DNA from: Isoetes taiwanensis
Taxonomy: Eukaryota; Streptophyta; Lycopodiopsida; Isoetales; Isoetaceae
DNA: 64,000 nt
NCBI GenBank assembly: GCA_021234155.1
Contig: JAJEKV010000052.1
Coordinates: forward strand, 7,367,358 to 7,431,357
Direction: 5' to 3'
Part shown: piece after piece, positions 14,376 to 25,010 of the stretch
Layout: the number at the start of each line of letters is the position of its first letter
Position numbering within the stretch: position 1 is the first letter of the stretch
The notes under the pieces: model-generated
What the model was told of the DNA's origin: nothing
What the model saw: only the letters and a program-made list of their open reading frames with translations
Database searches by the model: none
Made by a program: the position numbers and the translations under genes

Positions 14376-14505
14376 ACATTGTAGCTTCAAGATTTTTGGT
14401 CGGGCATTCCGGCGTGGCCGGTGACCCGCTCCCGGCTAACGCCGGTCGCGGGACCCCACCGGTCCACACCGGAATGCCCTCCCAAAAACCTTGAAGCTAT
14501 ACATT
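14376..14505. mobile_element. GC-rich foldback MITE with 5-bp TSD
   Basis: 14381-14500 is one imperfect long hairpin. TAGCTTCAAG (14382-14391) pairs with CTTGAAGCTA (14490-14499), followed inward by TTTTTGG/CCAAAAA, GGGCATTCCGG/CCGGAATGCCC and CCGGTG/CACCGG. It is bracketed by the direct repeat ACATT (14376-14380 and 14501-14505), a 5-bp target-site duplication. The stem is strongly GC-rich in an AT-rich neighbourhood. It has no coding capacity, so mobilisation in trans is inferred; the transposase family is unknown. Confidence 0.85.
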
Positions 14506-14613
14506 AAACTATCAATTTAAAACATCCCATGTATCAAGATTGAGAGCTATTCTTTGACATCTACTTTTAAAATGGTAGTGTTGCTTAGCATATAACTGAA
14601 CTTCATACTAGCT

Positions 14614-14903
14614 GATAATTTTTTATGTAAGGGAGATACTATTATCAAAATGTTCCATTTGATTATACATTCGTTTCATTTCACATGATATGATGCTCTT
14701 TATTGATTACCAACCTAATAAAGCCCCAATAAGTTACAACTCCTCTAAGCATTCGTTTGATAATTTTTTATGTAAGGGAGATTCTATTATCAAAATGTTC
14801 CATTTGATTATCCATTGGTTTCATTTCACACGATATGATGCTCTTTATTGATTACCAACCTAATAAAGCCCCAATAGGTTACGACAACTCTAAGCATTCT
14901 TTT
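14614..14903. repeat. 145-bp tandem duplication
   Basis: Units 14614-14758 and 14759-14903 (both start GATAATTTTTTATGTAAGGG) differ at only a handful of positions. Confidence 0.9.
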
Positions 14904-15460
14904 GTTCCCGAAGGACCTTCCCGTTTTTTTTAATAAAAAACAAAGTAAAACAAAACTTTATCTCGTAGTACAAGCACAAGCATCTGCCACCGACAAGCAT
15001 AATGCATTTGCTCCACAAGGGAAGCCTAAGGATATGAATTAATCTGGAGATACTGGATCCCAATCGATCCCTGACCCCTATCTCAATAGAAGAGCACTTA
15101 TAAGGCATCACTTATACCACCAAAGTACATATACCTTGGGATGGAGCAGTTTATCCCAAACCCAATGCCATGTACGAGACCATTGTTAATGTGGAATCTG
15201 TAATTGTCATCTTCGTGACACTGATAGGGCACTCGATGTTTGGAAAACATGATACATAGACTTGACAGAGTTCTTGCCTCTATGAATTGACTCATTACAA
15301 GTCCAGGGAGTCCTTTCCATGACACTGCCTGTCACAAAAAGTGGTAAATTCTCTGTTATCTTCTCCCAATTTGATACATGCCAACTAGACAGAAGGTATC
15401 TAGTATAAAACTCATTCCATGACATAAGATTGGCCATCATTATATAAAGCCTAGATTAAG
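14904..15460 (-). pseudogene. LINE ORF2 C-terminal relic
   Basis: On the minus strand WDKLLHPKVYVLWW (about 15165-15120) matches the plant LINE zf-RVT region and the homologous segment of the LINE at 35480-37253 (DKLLHPKVSVL). Several frames and in-frame stops must be joined, so it is well decayed. No poly(A) or boundaries found. Confidence 0.55.
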
Positions 15461-16119
15461 ATGATGCCTACTTGGGTCCATCATCGTTGTATAAGAGGAT
15501 GGGTGATGCGTCACGGGAGATGGATAGACCATGGAATAATTTAAGGGCTAAGCCTAGCTATTTGGCGATTTTTCAGCATATTCTAAAGAAAATATTGACT
15601 AAAGTAAATGGAAAAAAATTGAGAACTAGCAAAAAACACACTAGAAGGCTTTAGCAATGTCGAACATGTGGTGTTGGCAATGTTAAGGAATAGTAAGATA
15701 TTGATGTGATCTACAAAGTTGGGATTATTTTATTGTAAGTGATCTTCAATTCACTTTTAGGTTTCAGCTTTATATCATACAACAGAAATCATATACTAGT
15801 CTTCAAATAAAATTACTAATGTCTTAACAACAAATATTTTGTCATCGCTTTAACATTGTTATATGTTTTTGATCCTTGTTCGCACTCATAGTTGTTTAAT
15901 ATGACGATCCATTAAAAGTTACTAAACCTATTCTCTAGTAGCTAATTCAAATTTTCATATACACATCTTGTATAGTTATAAAGAACCTTAGAGGACAATT
16001 TACACCAAATTCTTTAAGTGATTTAATTTGCAACATTATTTCAATGCTAGAATGCTAACTAAAATGTGTGGATTTATGTAGTGGGGTGATATTGCTTCGC
16101 TAATCCACATACATAGTAA
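15461..16119. other. no gene recognised
   Basis: AT-rich, no supported feature. Confidence 0.5.
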
Positions 16120-16388
16120 ACATGAATAGAATAAAATAGAATAGAATAGAATAGAATAGAATAGTTTTTTTTTTTTTTTTTTTTTTTTTATGAAGTACTT
16201 TCATGGCAAAATGTGAGTCTAGGTTGGCAGGTTGCTACCCCATAGTATGCTTCTATGGCAAAGGCATAATATACAAGCGAGTCTAGGTTGGCAGGTTGCT
16301 ATGCCATAATTGACACATGGCATAGATGTATTTAGAGGTGTAGCTAAATTCTAACAAAGCTATCTACCTATTCTATTCTATTCTATTC
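16120..16388. repeat. segment bounded by inverted (GAATA)n / (TATTC)n
   Basis: (GAATA)n at about 16125-16164 followed by a poly(T) run, and (TATTC)n at about 16370-16388, enclose roughly 205 bp. Within it GCGAGTCTAGGTTGGCAGGT or a close form occurs twice (near 16212 and 16276). The microsatellites look like retroposon tails; compare the tail at 18983-19060. Confidence 0.55.
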
Positions 16389-16524
16389 CTTGGCCGTGCT
16401 CTATCTTATAGAAAAGGTTTTTGTCTATGGACATATACCAATTAAATTGAAAGATTTTGCATGCATGTTTAACATTTGTTGTAAGAAGTCTTGCATGCCC
16501 ATCTTTGTGTTTTCTTTATCTTCC

Positions 16525-16795
16525 CGCCTGCAAAAGAAATGGGCAGTGTACAGGGGAGGCGCAGCAATTATTCTAGATCAATGGCCTTCCAATCCTTGGA
16601 CTGGCTATGTCTAGATAATTTTAGACGCATACATTTACCACTAGCATTAGCATTATGTTATCTTATTCTTGGTAGCCTTTTACTATTTGGTTATTGTGTT
16701 TGGTGATGGGGCCTAGTCCCCAGGTTTTAGCTGGGCTGTTGCCCTTGCATGTGCCGTCCCATAACCCGTTGGGTTCCCGTGGACGTAAAAATTCA
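16525..16795 (+). mobile_element. ORF1-only retroposon, 5' truncated
   Basis: The coding end RLQKKWAVYRGGAA..DQWPSNPW (to stop 16614) matches the C-terminus of the ORF1 at 24219-25010 (RLQRIWVIYRGGQA..DRWPPDPW). It is followed by about 175 bp of 3' UTR and the conserved end CCCATAACCCGTTGGGTTCC-CGTGGACGTAAAA. As in the 24-25 kb copy, no ORF2 lies between ORF1 and the 3' end. Confidence 0.7.
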
Positions 16796-18339
16796 TCTTA
16801 TCTTGAAAATAGGCACTTTATGGCATGCCATTTGTACTTTTTTATTTTGCACCTTACAAGATAGAAGGTACGTTTTTATTCCTTATGGTATAATAAAGGG
16901 ATTTTTTGGGTACGAAAGTTTGCAAATAGGATATTGTCTTTTCTTCATTACATTTTGCAAAAGTAAAAAATGGAGAGGCAAGAGCTATGGAAATGGACTG
17001 CCGCCTCTAGCTTACAGAACTGTGAGCCACACGATTTTGCTGGAGTTGCCAGTTGGAAACTTGACTGCGTGATGGAGACATTTCCTTCATACATTCCAAA
17101 GGTAAAATTTGATTCATTGATAGTTTAAGATAGTAAGCTTGGATGGATATGAATGCTCTGACATAAAGCGGAAAGCTATTCAAAGATTTCCATATCCGGG
17201 AGTGTTAGACTTTTTAAATAGCCACAGCCCACACAAGCGGTTTTTCCCGGGCAAAGGGCAGCATAAAGTTCATATGGATGCTCATTTAGATCAGACAACA
17301 TTCTTGTGATTCCCTTTGCATGAGGCGCAAGGGTTGGACACTAGTAAGGACGATGCTCTTATGCTAGACATATGAAGACATGCAATAAGGTTTGCCATAT
17401 CTGTTCTTAGAATTCAGAGGCTATATGAGTTTATCGTGGCCATTCTGGTTTTTTGCTCTACTATGCTAGCAGGCTTTAGCAATAACAGAAGTTTAATAGA
17501 TTTACTCTGTTCATTTGATCTATACATTTGATAAGATCCTTTACTCTGTTCATTTGATTTATACATTTGATAATATAATGTTTGAGTCTGCAAATTCATT
17601 TTACAGTCCATTTTTCTCGCTTCTTCTAACTAATGGGCAAAGGGGGTACAAATGGTGACCAGTTATGAACCGAGAAGCCAATTGTACCTTTTGGCCCTTG
17701 CTACATTACCATTTTCATGCTAATGTAGTATTGTTTGGCTGCAGGTACCAGGCTTCTCTTCCCTTTGTGTCTTTCTTTGCTTATGGAATTAGTTTTTGCT
17801 GAAGAATGGACGAGAAACATACACTGCATGCAGTTTTCAGCCAAGTTCTACATGCCAAGTTTATTTACACTTTAGATTTGATGATGGACGCATTTTTACA
17901 AATGAAGAAGTTTTTCTATGCTATCTACATCAAAAGATACACGTCAAGTAATATCATTCTCTTTTTCAAGCTCTGATATTTACCATAATGGGGCTGCAGA
18001 CCTGCAAGCAAATATATGATCTACTAAAATTAGAGTTGTTCTTTAGCTCAGAATTGGGGCTTATCTTTCATCTTTCAAAGTATGTCTGTTATTCTGCTAT
18101 ATAGTGGCAGTTTTGAGGGCAATGTTAAAGCCTTGAAATGAAAAGTCCCTTATACATCAGGCACACAATATACGACAAAGCTTTTTGTGTAAGCAAAGCT
18201 TGTGTACAAGGAATGTAATAATGCTTTGGGACTAGCATTTTTCTTAAAAGTAGCAGTGAGTTTTATTTATCCTGCTTAAAATGATTGGAACAACAATAGG
18301 CTTTGACCATACATGCATATGACCAGAGGCTTTTATAGA
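16796..18339. other. no gene recognised
   Basis: AT-rich. One short duplicated block near 17500-17575 (ACTCTGTTCATTTGATxTAT twice). Confidence 0.5.
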
Positions 18340-18405
18340 CTCTTATGAACATATAGGCCGATTGGCCTCAGTGGACGATAAAAAATCATTCTCATTCTCA
18401 TTCTT
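18340..18405 (+). mobile_element. retroposon 3' tail with (CATTCT)3
   Basis: Ends CAGTGGACGATAAAA, then a short run of CATTCT repeats. The GTGGACGxTAAAA end is shared with the tails at 16780, 19015 and 24046, each with a different microsatellite. The body upstream is not recognised. Confidence 0.5.
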
Positions 18406-18634
18406 GAGGTATAATTGTCTTTAAGTCTAATGGCTTAAAATATTATTATTTAAAAATGATCAGGATAGTTTTATGTCTTTTCAAGTCCATGATATATATT
18501 AAATACTTGATGTTTTGGGATACAAGTGCCACCATAGATTTTCGGATCTTAGTGTGGACAGATAATACTACTAGGGGGATTGACCCTTGGTAGATGAGTC
18601 TTCTAGTTGGCTTTTGTCATGGCTAGTGGCTGCT

Positions 18635-18637
<3 letters not shown>

Positions 18638-18675
<38 letters not shown>
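18638..18675. repeat. poly(T) tract
   Basis: Long T run, the complement of a poly(A) tail. The sequence to its right (minus-strand body) was not recognised. Confidence 0.7.
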
Positions 18676-18676
<1 letters not shown>

Positions 18677-18982
18677 TGAATAGAATATGCACAAGTTGTC
18701 GTCCTTGGTTCTAGCTCTTGCAGAATCAACCACGGCCAGAAAACATGGCTTGAGATCAGCCGAGGCTGCTTCCCACAAGTTTGGTCCAATCCACAGATCA
18801 CCAAGAGGGGCAAGGAGGTAGCATCACCATACCACCCCGACCCTCTTAAAACCATAGTCAAGTACAACAGAAAATCCCGATTCAGTAACGTGACTACATT
18901 ATGATAATATGGTTGGATGTTAAAGAAACAAATGATTTATTGCTCAAAATTTTATATAGTAACTTATTTGACAGTACCCATG

Positions 18983-19060
18983 AATAGAATAGAATAGAAT
19001 AAATTTTTTAACGTCCACGGAGACCAATAGGTCATGGGACCCATACAATGGGCTAGTACA
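18983..19060 (-). mobile_element. retroposon 3' tail with (TTCTA)n
   Basis: On the minus strand: GGGTCCCATGACCTATTGG, CTCCGTGGACGTTAAAAAA, then (TTCTA)n. Same end as the ORF1-only elements; only about 55 bp of body remains. Confidence 0.6.
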
Positions 19061-19131
19061 ATCATTACTACTAGGATTAAAAAACTCCTGCCTCGAAAGG
19101 TTTTCAAGGGAAAAACCTTTGCAGTAATGAT
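19061..19131. repeat. degenerate GGGATTAAAAAACCCC-type hairpin
   Basis: AGGATTAAAAAACTCCTGCC with a nested GGTTTT..AAAACC stem and outer arms ATCATTACTA/GCAGTAATGAT. It lies immediately beside the retroposon tail. Confidence 0.45.
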
Positions 19132-20744
19132 GATACTAGACAAGCGGAGATAATGAGTACTGAGGGCTCAGTAATTGATATATGGAGAAACATTTCTTCC
19201 ATATATGTTTATGATTTGGTCCAAAGCCGCATTTTGACAAACTTACTTTAGGTTTAATAACTAAATCAAACTGTGTTAGTTATAGTTTTTGATTTATAGA
19301 ATAAACCATGTTATTTTACTAAAATGAATCTGCACAATATGGGGGATGAAAAATGGAATAGTTTATGCTCAAAAGTTTATATAGTATCTTATTTGATAGT
19401 ACCCATGGATAAACATATTGTATAATATTCTTTGCTAGAGAATTGAATATGTAACTTCTCATATATTTTGATGATGGTTTACAGATTGCACAGGCTAGCA
19501 GTGTGAACAAGTTGAGGCAGGCTGACCAATCGAATAGGCTTCAAACCTTCAACACCATCTAATTGGATATTGTTTTATCCTCTCCTCCTTCATTACATGT
19601 AAAAAGAGCATGGACAAGCAATTTTGTGCTATCATAAAATATTACGTTAATCAACTAGCATTAACCTAGGAGGAAGGATGATGTATATTGTTAATAAATA
19701 AAAGAGAAAATAGAATGCTAAGTCAAGCTATTGATAGCTAATTATATGTATTTTCAGAGTGTATCTGCCGAATCCTCACAAAAGGCATGATCGTTATTTT
19801 ATGCATCAGATTAAACTCAGGCTAAGTATGAACTTCTATGGATTTCTTAGAAGGCAGGCATTTGAATTCCTAGAAACTCAGCCATCGGCATCAAACACCA
19901 TCTACAACAATTAGCACTTGAGAGCAGATTTATTCTAACTGTGGATGACAGCTTAAATGATATAGCATCAACAATAAAACTAATCAATATACATAGTCAA
20001 TATTAAGTGCAACCTATAAAAAAGCCTCAAAAAACTTGATATGTCCATTATGCAACAGACTTTTGTTATCTATTTTGGATATACTAGTGCTACAAAAACA
20101 GGATATACTAGTGGCTGCACATATTTGAAAATCTGAAACTGTTAATGGTCAAAATAGCAACAAGGGAATATCAGTGAGTATGCTCTTATGCCAAAGGCCG
20201 AGATATGAAGCTCAAAAAACATATTCAAAGGTGTTCAAAGGTCTAGTTAAGTTCAAAGAAAGACTAAAACACGATCCATTGTCTGTAACAACAACTCCAT
20301 TCTCTCTGAAGTTCACCAAGCATCTGCTCTCCAACATAATCTGCTTAAACCTTTTGCTCTCACTTGCCCCTTATAAAACAACCAAAAAATAGAGCTAGTT
20401 AGTGGCAGAATATAACCATTTTGTTCCATTTAAATTAAGGTTATCTTGCTATTATTTTGTTAACATAAAACTTATTCAATTGTATTCTATCATTCTTGCA
20501 CTGCGACTCGCATGAAAACAACAACATCCCGATACCAGAGAACTTCAAATACTAGATCTGAGGAGAAAAATTGAAGATTGTCCTATGCCGGACAAAAGGG
20601 CAAAGATAGAAGAGGTTAGAAAGGATATGAATGGTCAAGAAAGAGTAGCTCATGCAAGAAGAAGCCCCTCCTCCGCATGAGATCAAAGAATAGAAGCCAT
20701 GGATACTCCTGAGAGATGAGAAAGCGCATAGATAGACTTTTCAT
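19132..20744. other. no gene recognised
   Basis: AT-rich, no supported feature. Confidence 0.5.
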
Positions 20745-21440
20745 TCATCTCAACAGTTTTTTCTACAATGGTATAGGGTGGGTAGCTGCACATCGCAGGC
20801 TACCCAAAAAATGAAAAACATAGGGAATATCCAGTTATAACACCTGGGCCCCAAAATAAAATTGTGTGCTACAGATGTTGGCTAGTGTACCTGAGAGCTT
20901 ATCGCCGGGATTAAAAAACCCCGCCCTTTCGAGTTTTCGAGGAAAAACCCTAGCGATAAAATCTCGGCAAGGGGCTTGGACAACGCAGGGCTGCTAAACA
21001 TTCCAAAAAAAAAAAACCCACGCTCCATAGAGAATACCGAAGTCGCGCATCATCCATGGACCTGCACATCACCAACAGAAAAAACCAATAGCGAAAAAAC
21101 CTCGAAAAGCGAGGGGCTGGTCACGCGTGCCACGCGACAAAAAACAACATTTACACCTCGAAAAAGCGAGGGACTTATCACGCGTGCCACGCGACAATGA
21201 TAACAAATATGAACATATAAATAACAATTTTAAGGGGAGGGAGGGTGGGAGCCATGGATACTGCTGAGAGATGAGAAAGCACCGATAAAACATCGATGAA
21301 GAACTCTGCAATAAATAGCGATCCCCCAACCTGATGAACGGCCTAAAAATGCATCCGATGCATGCAATGCATGCATGCTCGTCTTGTGCAAGAATGTCAA
21401 TCCGCTACGCGAATCGATGACATTATCATGTAGATGGTAA
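20745..21440 (-). repeat. dispersed repeat, copy 2 (inverted relative to 383-1110)
   Basis: Collinear with the reverse complement of 383-1110, including the hairpin and the GCATGC tract. A partial extra duplication at 21105-21205 repeats CTCGAAAAGCGAGGG and CACGCGTGCCACGCGACAA twice, with a 57-bp period or so. Confidence 0.7.
20891..20968 (+). repeat. GGGATTAAAAAACCCC-type hairpin, copy 3
   Basis: Core GGGATTAAAAAACCCCGCCC, nested stem, outer arms CTGAGAGCTTATCGC and GCGATAAAATCTCGG. Confidence 0.7.
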
Positions 21441-21462
21441 ATGTTTTTGGCAAGTTCATGTC

Positions 21463-22445
21463 TTAACATGCAAGGGATATGATAGACTCAAGGTCAATGA
21501 GTCGATTATCGGTTAGATCATAAGTGAACCACAGGGACTTGCCATCCCTACTGCAATGTTTTTTGTAATATGCTAGATTTAATTGAACTTCAAAGGACGG
21601 GCGTCTAACTAAGTCCATGGGCTCTCTATTCTTTCTCCATGCATTGTCATACTTCCTCGTCATGCTCAGCACCCTTCCAAGATACCAAACCTTCTGAATT
21701 GACATATATTTCTTCTTTCTTTTTGCTGAAGTCTATCTAGTTTGTGGTACCATCATATCTTCCACTGGCTCTTCAAAGTACACTGCACAATCTGTTCCAA
21801 TGCCTAGCAGAGTTTGTGCATCAACAATTATCTTCAATTGAACATACCAGAGTCCGAACCCTCGTCAGCCTATCCTTTGAAAGCCATGGAAAATGGCTCA
21901 CTATGGTTGACTTGAAGATTCTCTTTCCTTCCATCTTAACATGCCAAGAAACATGAGATGGCATTCTTCTTTCACATTCATCTAACATTTCATCAAATAA
22001 ATGACGTATCTAACCAACTACTAGTGCCCGTGCATGTAATGTCGGCACTTTCATACAATTCTTGTGCAGCTTTAAGCCCTTCCTTCAAAGCTCCACTAAT
22101 CTTGTCATTCATATCCACAGCACTATAATCAACAAGATCACAATTCAGCACGTTCCCATGACTATCTACCTTTCTTTTTAATGCTTGCCAAATGTTCTCT
22201 TCCTTAACATGAACTGCAGAAAATAAGAGGGTTGTGGCAGCTTGAAATTCAGAAATGTGATTCAAGGCAGATGCACTCTCCAACAAGTCTACCCCATCAT
22301 ACGACCTTTTGTTACATACCATGCCACCCACTTTGGAGAATACGTTTTCACATACATTCGATCCTATACACTCTAAGGGCAACTCTAAATGCCCAAATTT
22401 ATCTCTGAAATACTTTATAAGCAGCGTAACAAAAGGACATGACAA
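21463..22445 (-). pseudogene. unrecognised, probably transposon-derived protein relic
   Basis: Three minus-strand frames read in succession. 22445-21993 (150 residues) begins MSCPFVTLLIKYFRDKFG and contains ECIGSNVCENVFSKVGGMV. About 21975-21840 contains GKRIFKSTIVSHFPWLSKDR. 21705-21463 begins MSIQKVWYLGRVLSMTRKY and ends LIDLESIISLAC. The collinear order and lack of typical plant gene features suggest one decayed protein with frameshifts or introns. I do not recognise a named family. Low-complexity or shadow origin is unlikely because composition is balanced over three frames in one direction. Confidence 0.45.
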
Positions 22446-22739
22446 TTACACATCTATAAATCTTTCTCAACTAATGTTCTTACTCAACAAGTGCGATCTT
22501 TCTTTCTTTTCCAACTATGTCCAATTGTATATCCGCAGATCCAAGTGCGATCAAACTGTTGCTAGTCAAGAGGTCCTCATACTTCACACATTGTCTGCAT
22601 CGTTTGTTATCCATCTATGTCATTTTCGCATCTCTGATGCAACTAATGGTAGTTCTCTATTTCGCCCTTGTCATCCACGTGCCCCTTGTCATATGTCGTT
22701 GCCCGCTTCTGATGGTTTGAATCTCTGTGTCTTATCAGC

Positions 22740-22925
22740 TTGGAGCCTCAGGAGTCTGGCATCCATGCAGGTCGTAGAAATGGTGCCACTGCCGCTGATG
22801 CTTCTTCCGTCCCTTCTAACATTGTCCGCTCCTATGGGCATTGGCGCTCTGCTTCCTCCATGCTACATTCTTCCCCATATACAGGAGTGTCTCACTATGT
22901 CCTGTCATTTTGGTCTTTGAGGTAG
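22740..22925 (+). pseudogene. tyrosine recombinase C-terminal relic, second type
   Basis: A 61-residue frame shows GIHAGRRNGATAA (H-x-x-R), then SYGHWRSASSM (GHW box) and Tyr residues 8-15 positions further. The order matches the relic at 1980-2261 (HSARHGG, HGRWRS) but the sequences differ substantially, so they come from different families or long-separated copies. No N-terminal half is visible upstream. Confidence 0.55.
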
Positions 22926-24013
22926 ACATCTCTTCTATTGGCCACTTGTTTGTATCTGAGGATCCATTCTAGAAATGTGACAGTTCTATTGCGCTAGCAA
23001 TAGAACCAACATTCATTGGATGGGGATACATCTCGTCTCATTCCCCTATTTATGGCCCATTTTCCCCTTTGTTGGCTATCGGTGTTCTCTTAGGCTTTTT
23101 CTCTTAGTTGATGTCGCCATTACTTAGTTTCCCACCCTCCCTCCATGTGGATGACCTTGGTTCTTTTCACTTCTGTTCGCTGTCTTCCTTGGATGGTCAG
23201 AGGTCTCCTAGTGTAGGTATTGTTCCATTTCTCGACGGAATTATTCTGAGGCAGTACCAACCGGTTGTTCTGTTGTGTGGTTTTTCTTTTACCGGTTGGT
23301 CGATCGTGGTATTCTCTAGACGTGGCCTTGCGACTTCCGAGCATTTTATCTTTTCTTGACTGGTGGCATCCTTTCTTGCCACTGTAGAACGTCTGACATC
23401 TAACGGGTTATTTTCTGTCAGGTTTCTTTCCTTGTCATTTACAGGTTCGGCTGCCCATGGAAGCATTTGAATTTGGGACCTGCCTTGGCGGTTGTTTCGT
23501 TCTCGACTCGGGACATTGGATGGGAACTCCTGAAGTTTGGCCTCCAGGCCATACTCATTGTACTTATACACAATTGGGCAAATTACATGCTCTCGAGAAT
23601 TGTTTATACTTCGGGGCATCTGTTGTTAAGCATATTCCATCTACCCTACTAGGGGCTCATTGTATTCAAAGGTATTTCCAAAGCTCAATGAGAACATTAT
23701 TTTCATCTCAGGACCCATCCTAGGAATGACAAATAACTTCTTTCTTCTTCAAAGTAAGGACTTATTTGTCAAATTTGCACTGGAACCATTATTCATTTAT
23801 TTTGGGATTGTCTTAATTTTGGGACAATTTTTTTTTTTTGCAAGTTAAATTATTTCATATATGTTATTCCATTTGCAAATAAAAACACAGAATCACAAAT
23901 AGAAGTATGTGTAACCTCAAAAAAAATTCTTAATCGAGGTATTTACATAATGATATAAGCTCATACATAAAGTAATATATAAGAACTAAATATATTTTAA
24001 GTAACTTTGCAGG
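22926..24013. other. no gene recognised
   Basis: Several short frames without recognisable domains; poly(T) near 23828-23840. Confidence 0.5.
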
Positions 24014-25010
24014 GAAGGAAGGAAGGAAGGAAGGAAGAAGTTTTAACGTCCACGGAACCCAATCGGGTTATGGGACCAGAACAAACAAAGGGGGCATAAG
24101 TCCTAACAGAACAGAGGGCCGAAGCCCAAAAAACAGAACGTGGGGTCTAAGCCCCGTTATAACACACAAATAGAATAACAAACAAGAAAATACGAAGGAA
24201 ACTAGAGCGAAACTATGGCTATACAGTAATTGCCCATGGGTCAGGTGGCCACCGATCCCGAATGATGGCTTGACCTCCCCTATAAATGACCCAAATCCGC
24301 TGCAGGCGAGCCTCGCACACACGACATAATTCTTCTTTCCGTCTACAAAGCTGTGCTGGGGTCAGGTCTTCCTGGACGGAGAAGGTGTTTCCTTTTAGAT
24401 GGTTGCCATGTCGCAAGATGTGCAACCGAGAAAGAGCATCTTGAAATCGGACCAGGAGGTGACGAGGACGATCAGGCCGCACTGCTCCAACCCAATGGGC
24501 CGAGACAATACCATGTGCTTGGATGTGCATCACTTGGGTAAAAAACTGTACTGCATCATCTGTAGCAATAGAATCACTCGTCTCCTGAATACCTACGATA
24601 CGTAGGTTCAAGGCAAGAGTATGTTCTGTGGCCCCTGCTGGCTCAGAAGGTGGAACCTCTGCCTGCACAGTGTGCAATGAGTCCTCGGGCGAGGCATATG
24701 TGGACCCACGTACTCTGTTATCATCCTTGGACATATCATTCACATTCTCAGGCGCCACATGTGTGGATCCCTGTACCCTGTTATCATCCTTGTGCATACC
24801 ATCACCATGCCTAGGCGCAGGTGCAGGCACTGTGCTGGATACTGACGGAGTACTACCATGATCCTCCGGACTATGACTCCCAGATTGTAGCAACAACTCT
24901 AGAAGTTGCACCCAGCTTTGTAAGAGTAACTGAGCAGACATTGTTGTGATAGTGACTGTGGAGCAGACTGCCTGTATTCTGGAAAGGATATCTGGAGGCA
25001 GACATCGCAT
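24014..25010 (-). mobile_element. ORF1-only retroposon with (TTCC)n tail
   Basis: Minus-strand element: ORF1 (25010-24219), about 170 bp of 3' UTR, the conserved end CCCATAACCCGATTGGG..CCGTGGACGTTAAAA, then a (TTCC)n tail (24014-24040). No endonuclease or RT lies between ORF1 and the tail. That makes it comparable in layout to half-L1 (HAL1) elements of mammals, presumably mobilised by a full-length LINE. The 5' boundary is not defined. Confidence 0.75.
24219..25010 (-). CDS. LINE-type ORF1 protein of a non-autonomous retroposon
   Basis: 263 residues. The N-terminal part is low-complexity, with Pro/Ser/Asp-rich text containing two near-repeats (MxKDDNRVxGSTxxxPE). The second half is an RRM-like L1 ORF1 domain: ALNLRIVGIQETSDS, then HWVGAVRPDRPRHLLVRF, LKGNTFSVQEDLTPAQ and a basic end RLQRIWVIYRGG. 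The domain parallels the ORF1 at 6361-7450 (LNLRIVGLPEQ, RHILIKF, LKGKFIWVNEDLT) at low identity, so the two are different families. The frame stays open upstream of the first ATG for about 35 codons, so the start at 25010 is uncertain. Confidence 0.75.
   Translation of the reverse strand: MRCLPPDILSRIQAVCSTVTITTMSAQLLLQSWVQLLELLLQSGSHSPEDHGSTPSVSSTVPAPAPRHGDGMHKDDNRVQGSTHVAPENVNDMSKDDNRVRGSTYASPEDSLHTVQAEVPPSEPAGATEHTLALNLRIVGIQETSDSIATDDAVQFFTQVMHIQAHGIVSAHWVGAVRPDRPRHLLVRFQDALSRLHILRHGNHLKGNTFSVQEDLTPAQLCRRKEELCRVCEARLQRIWVIYRGGQAIIRDRWPPDPWAITV

Noticed and set aside
23120-23619. Minus-strand ORFs (74 and 140 residues) as host genes
   Set aside because: No recognisable motif, overlapping frames on both strands, and composition typical of non-coding sequence.
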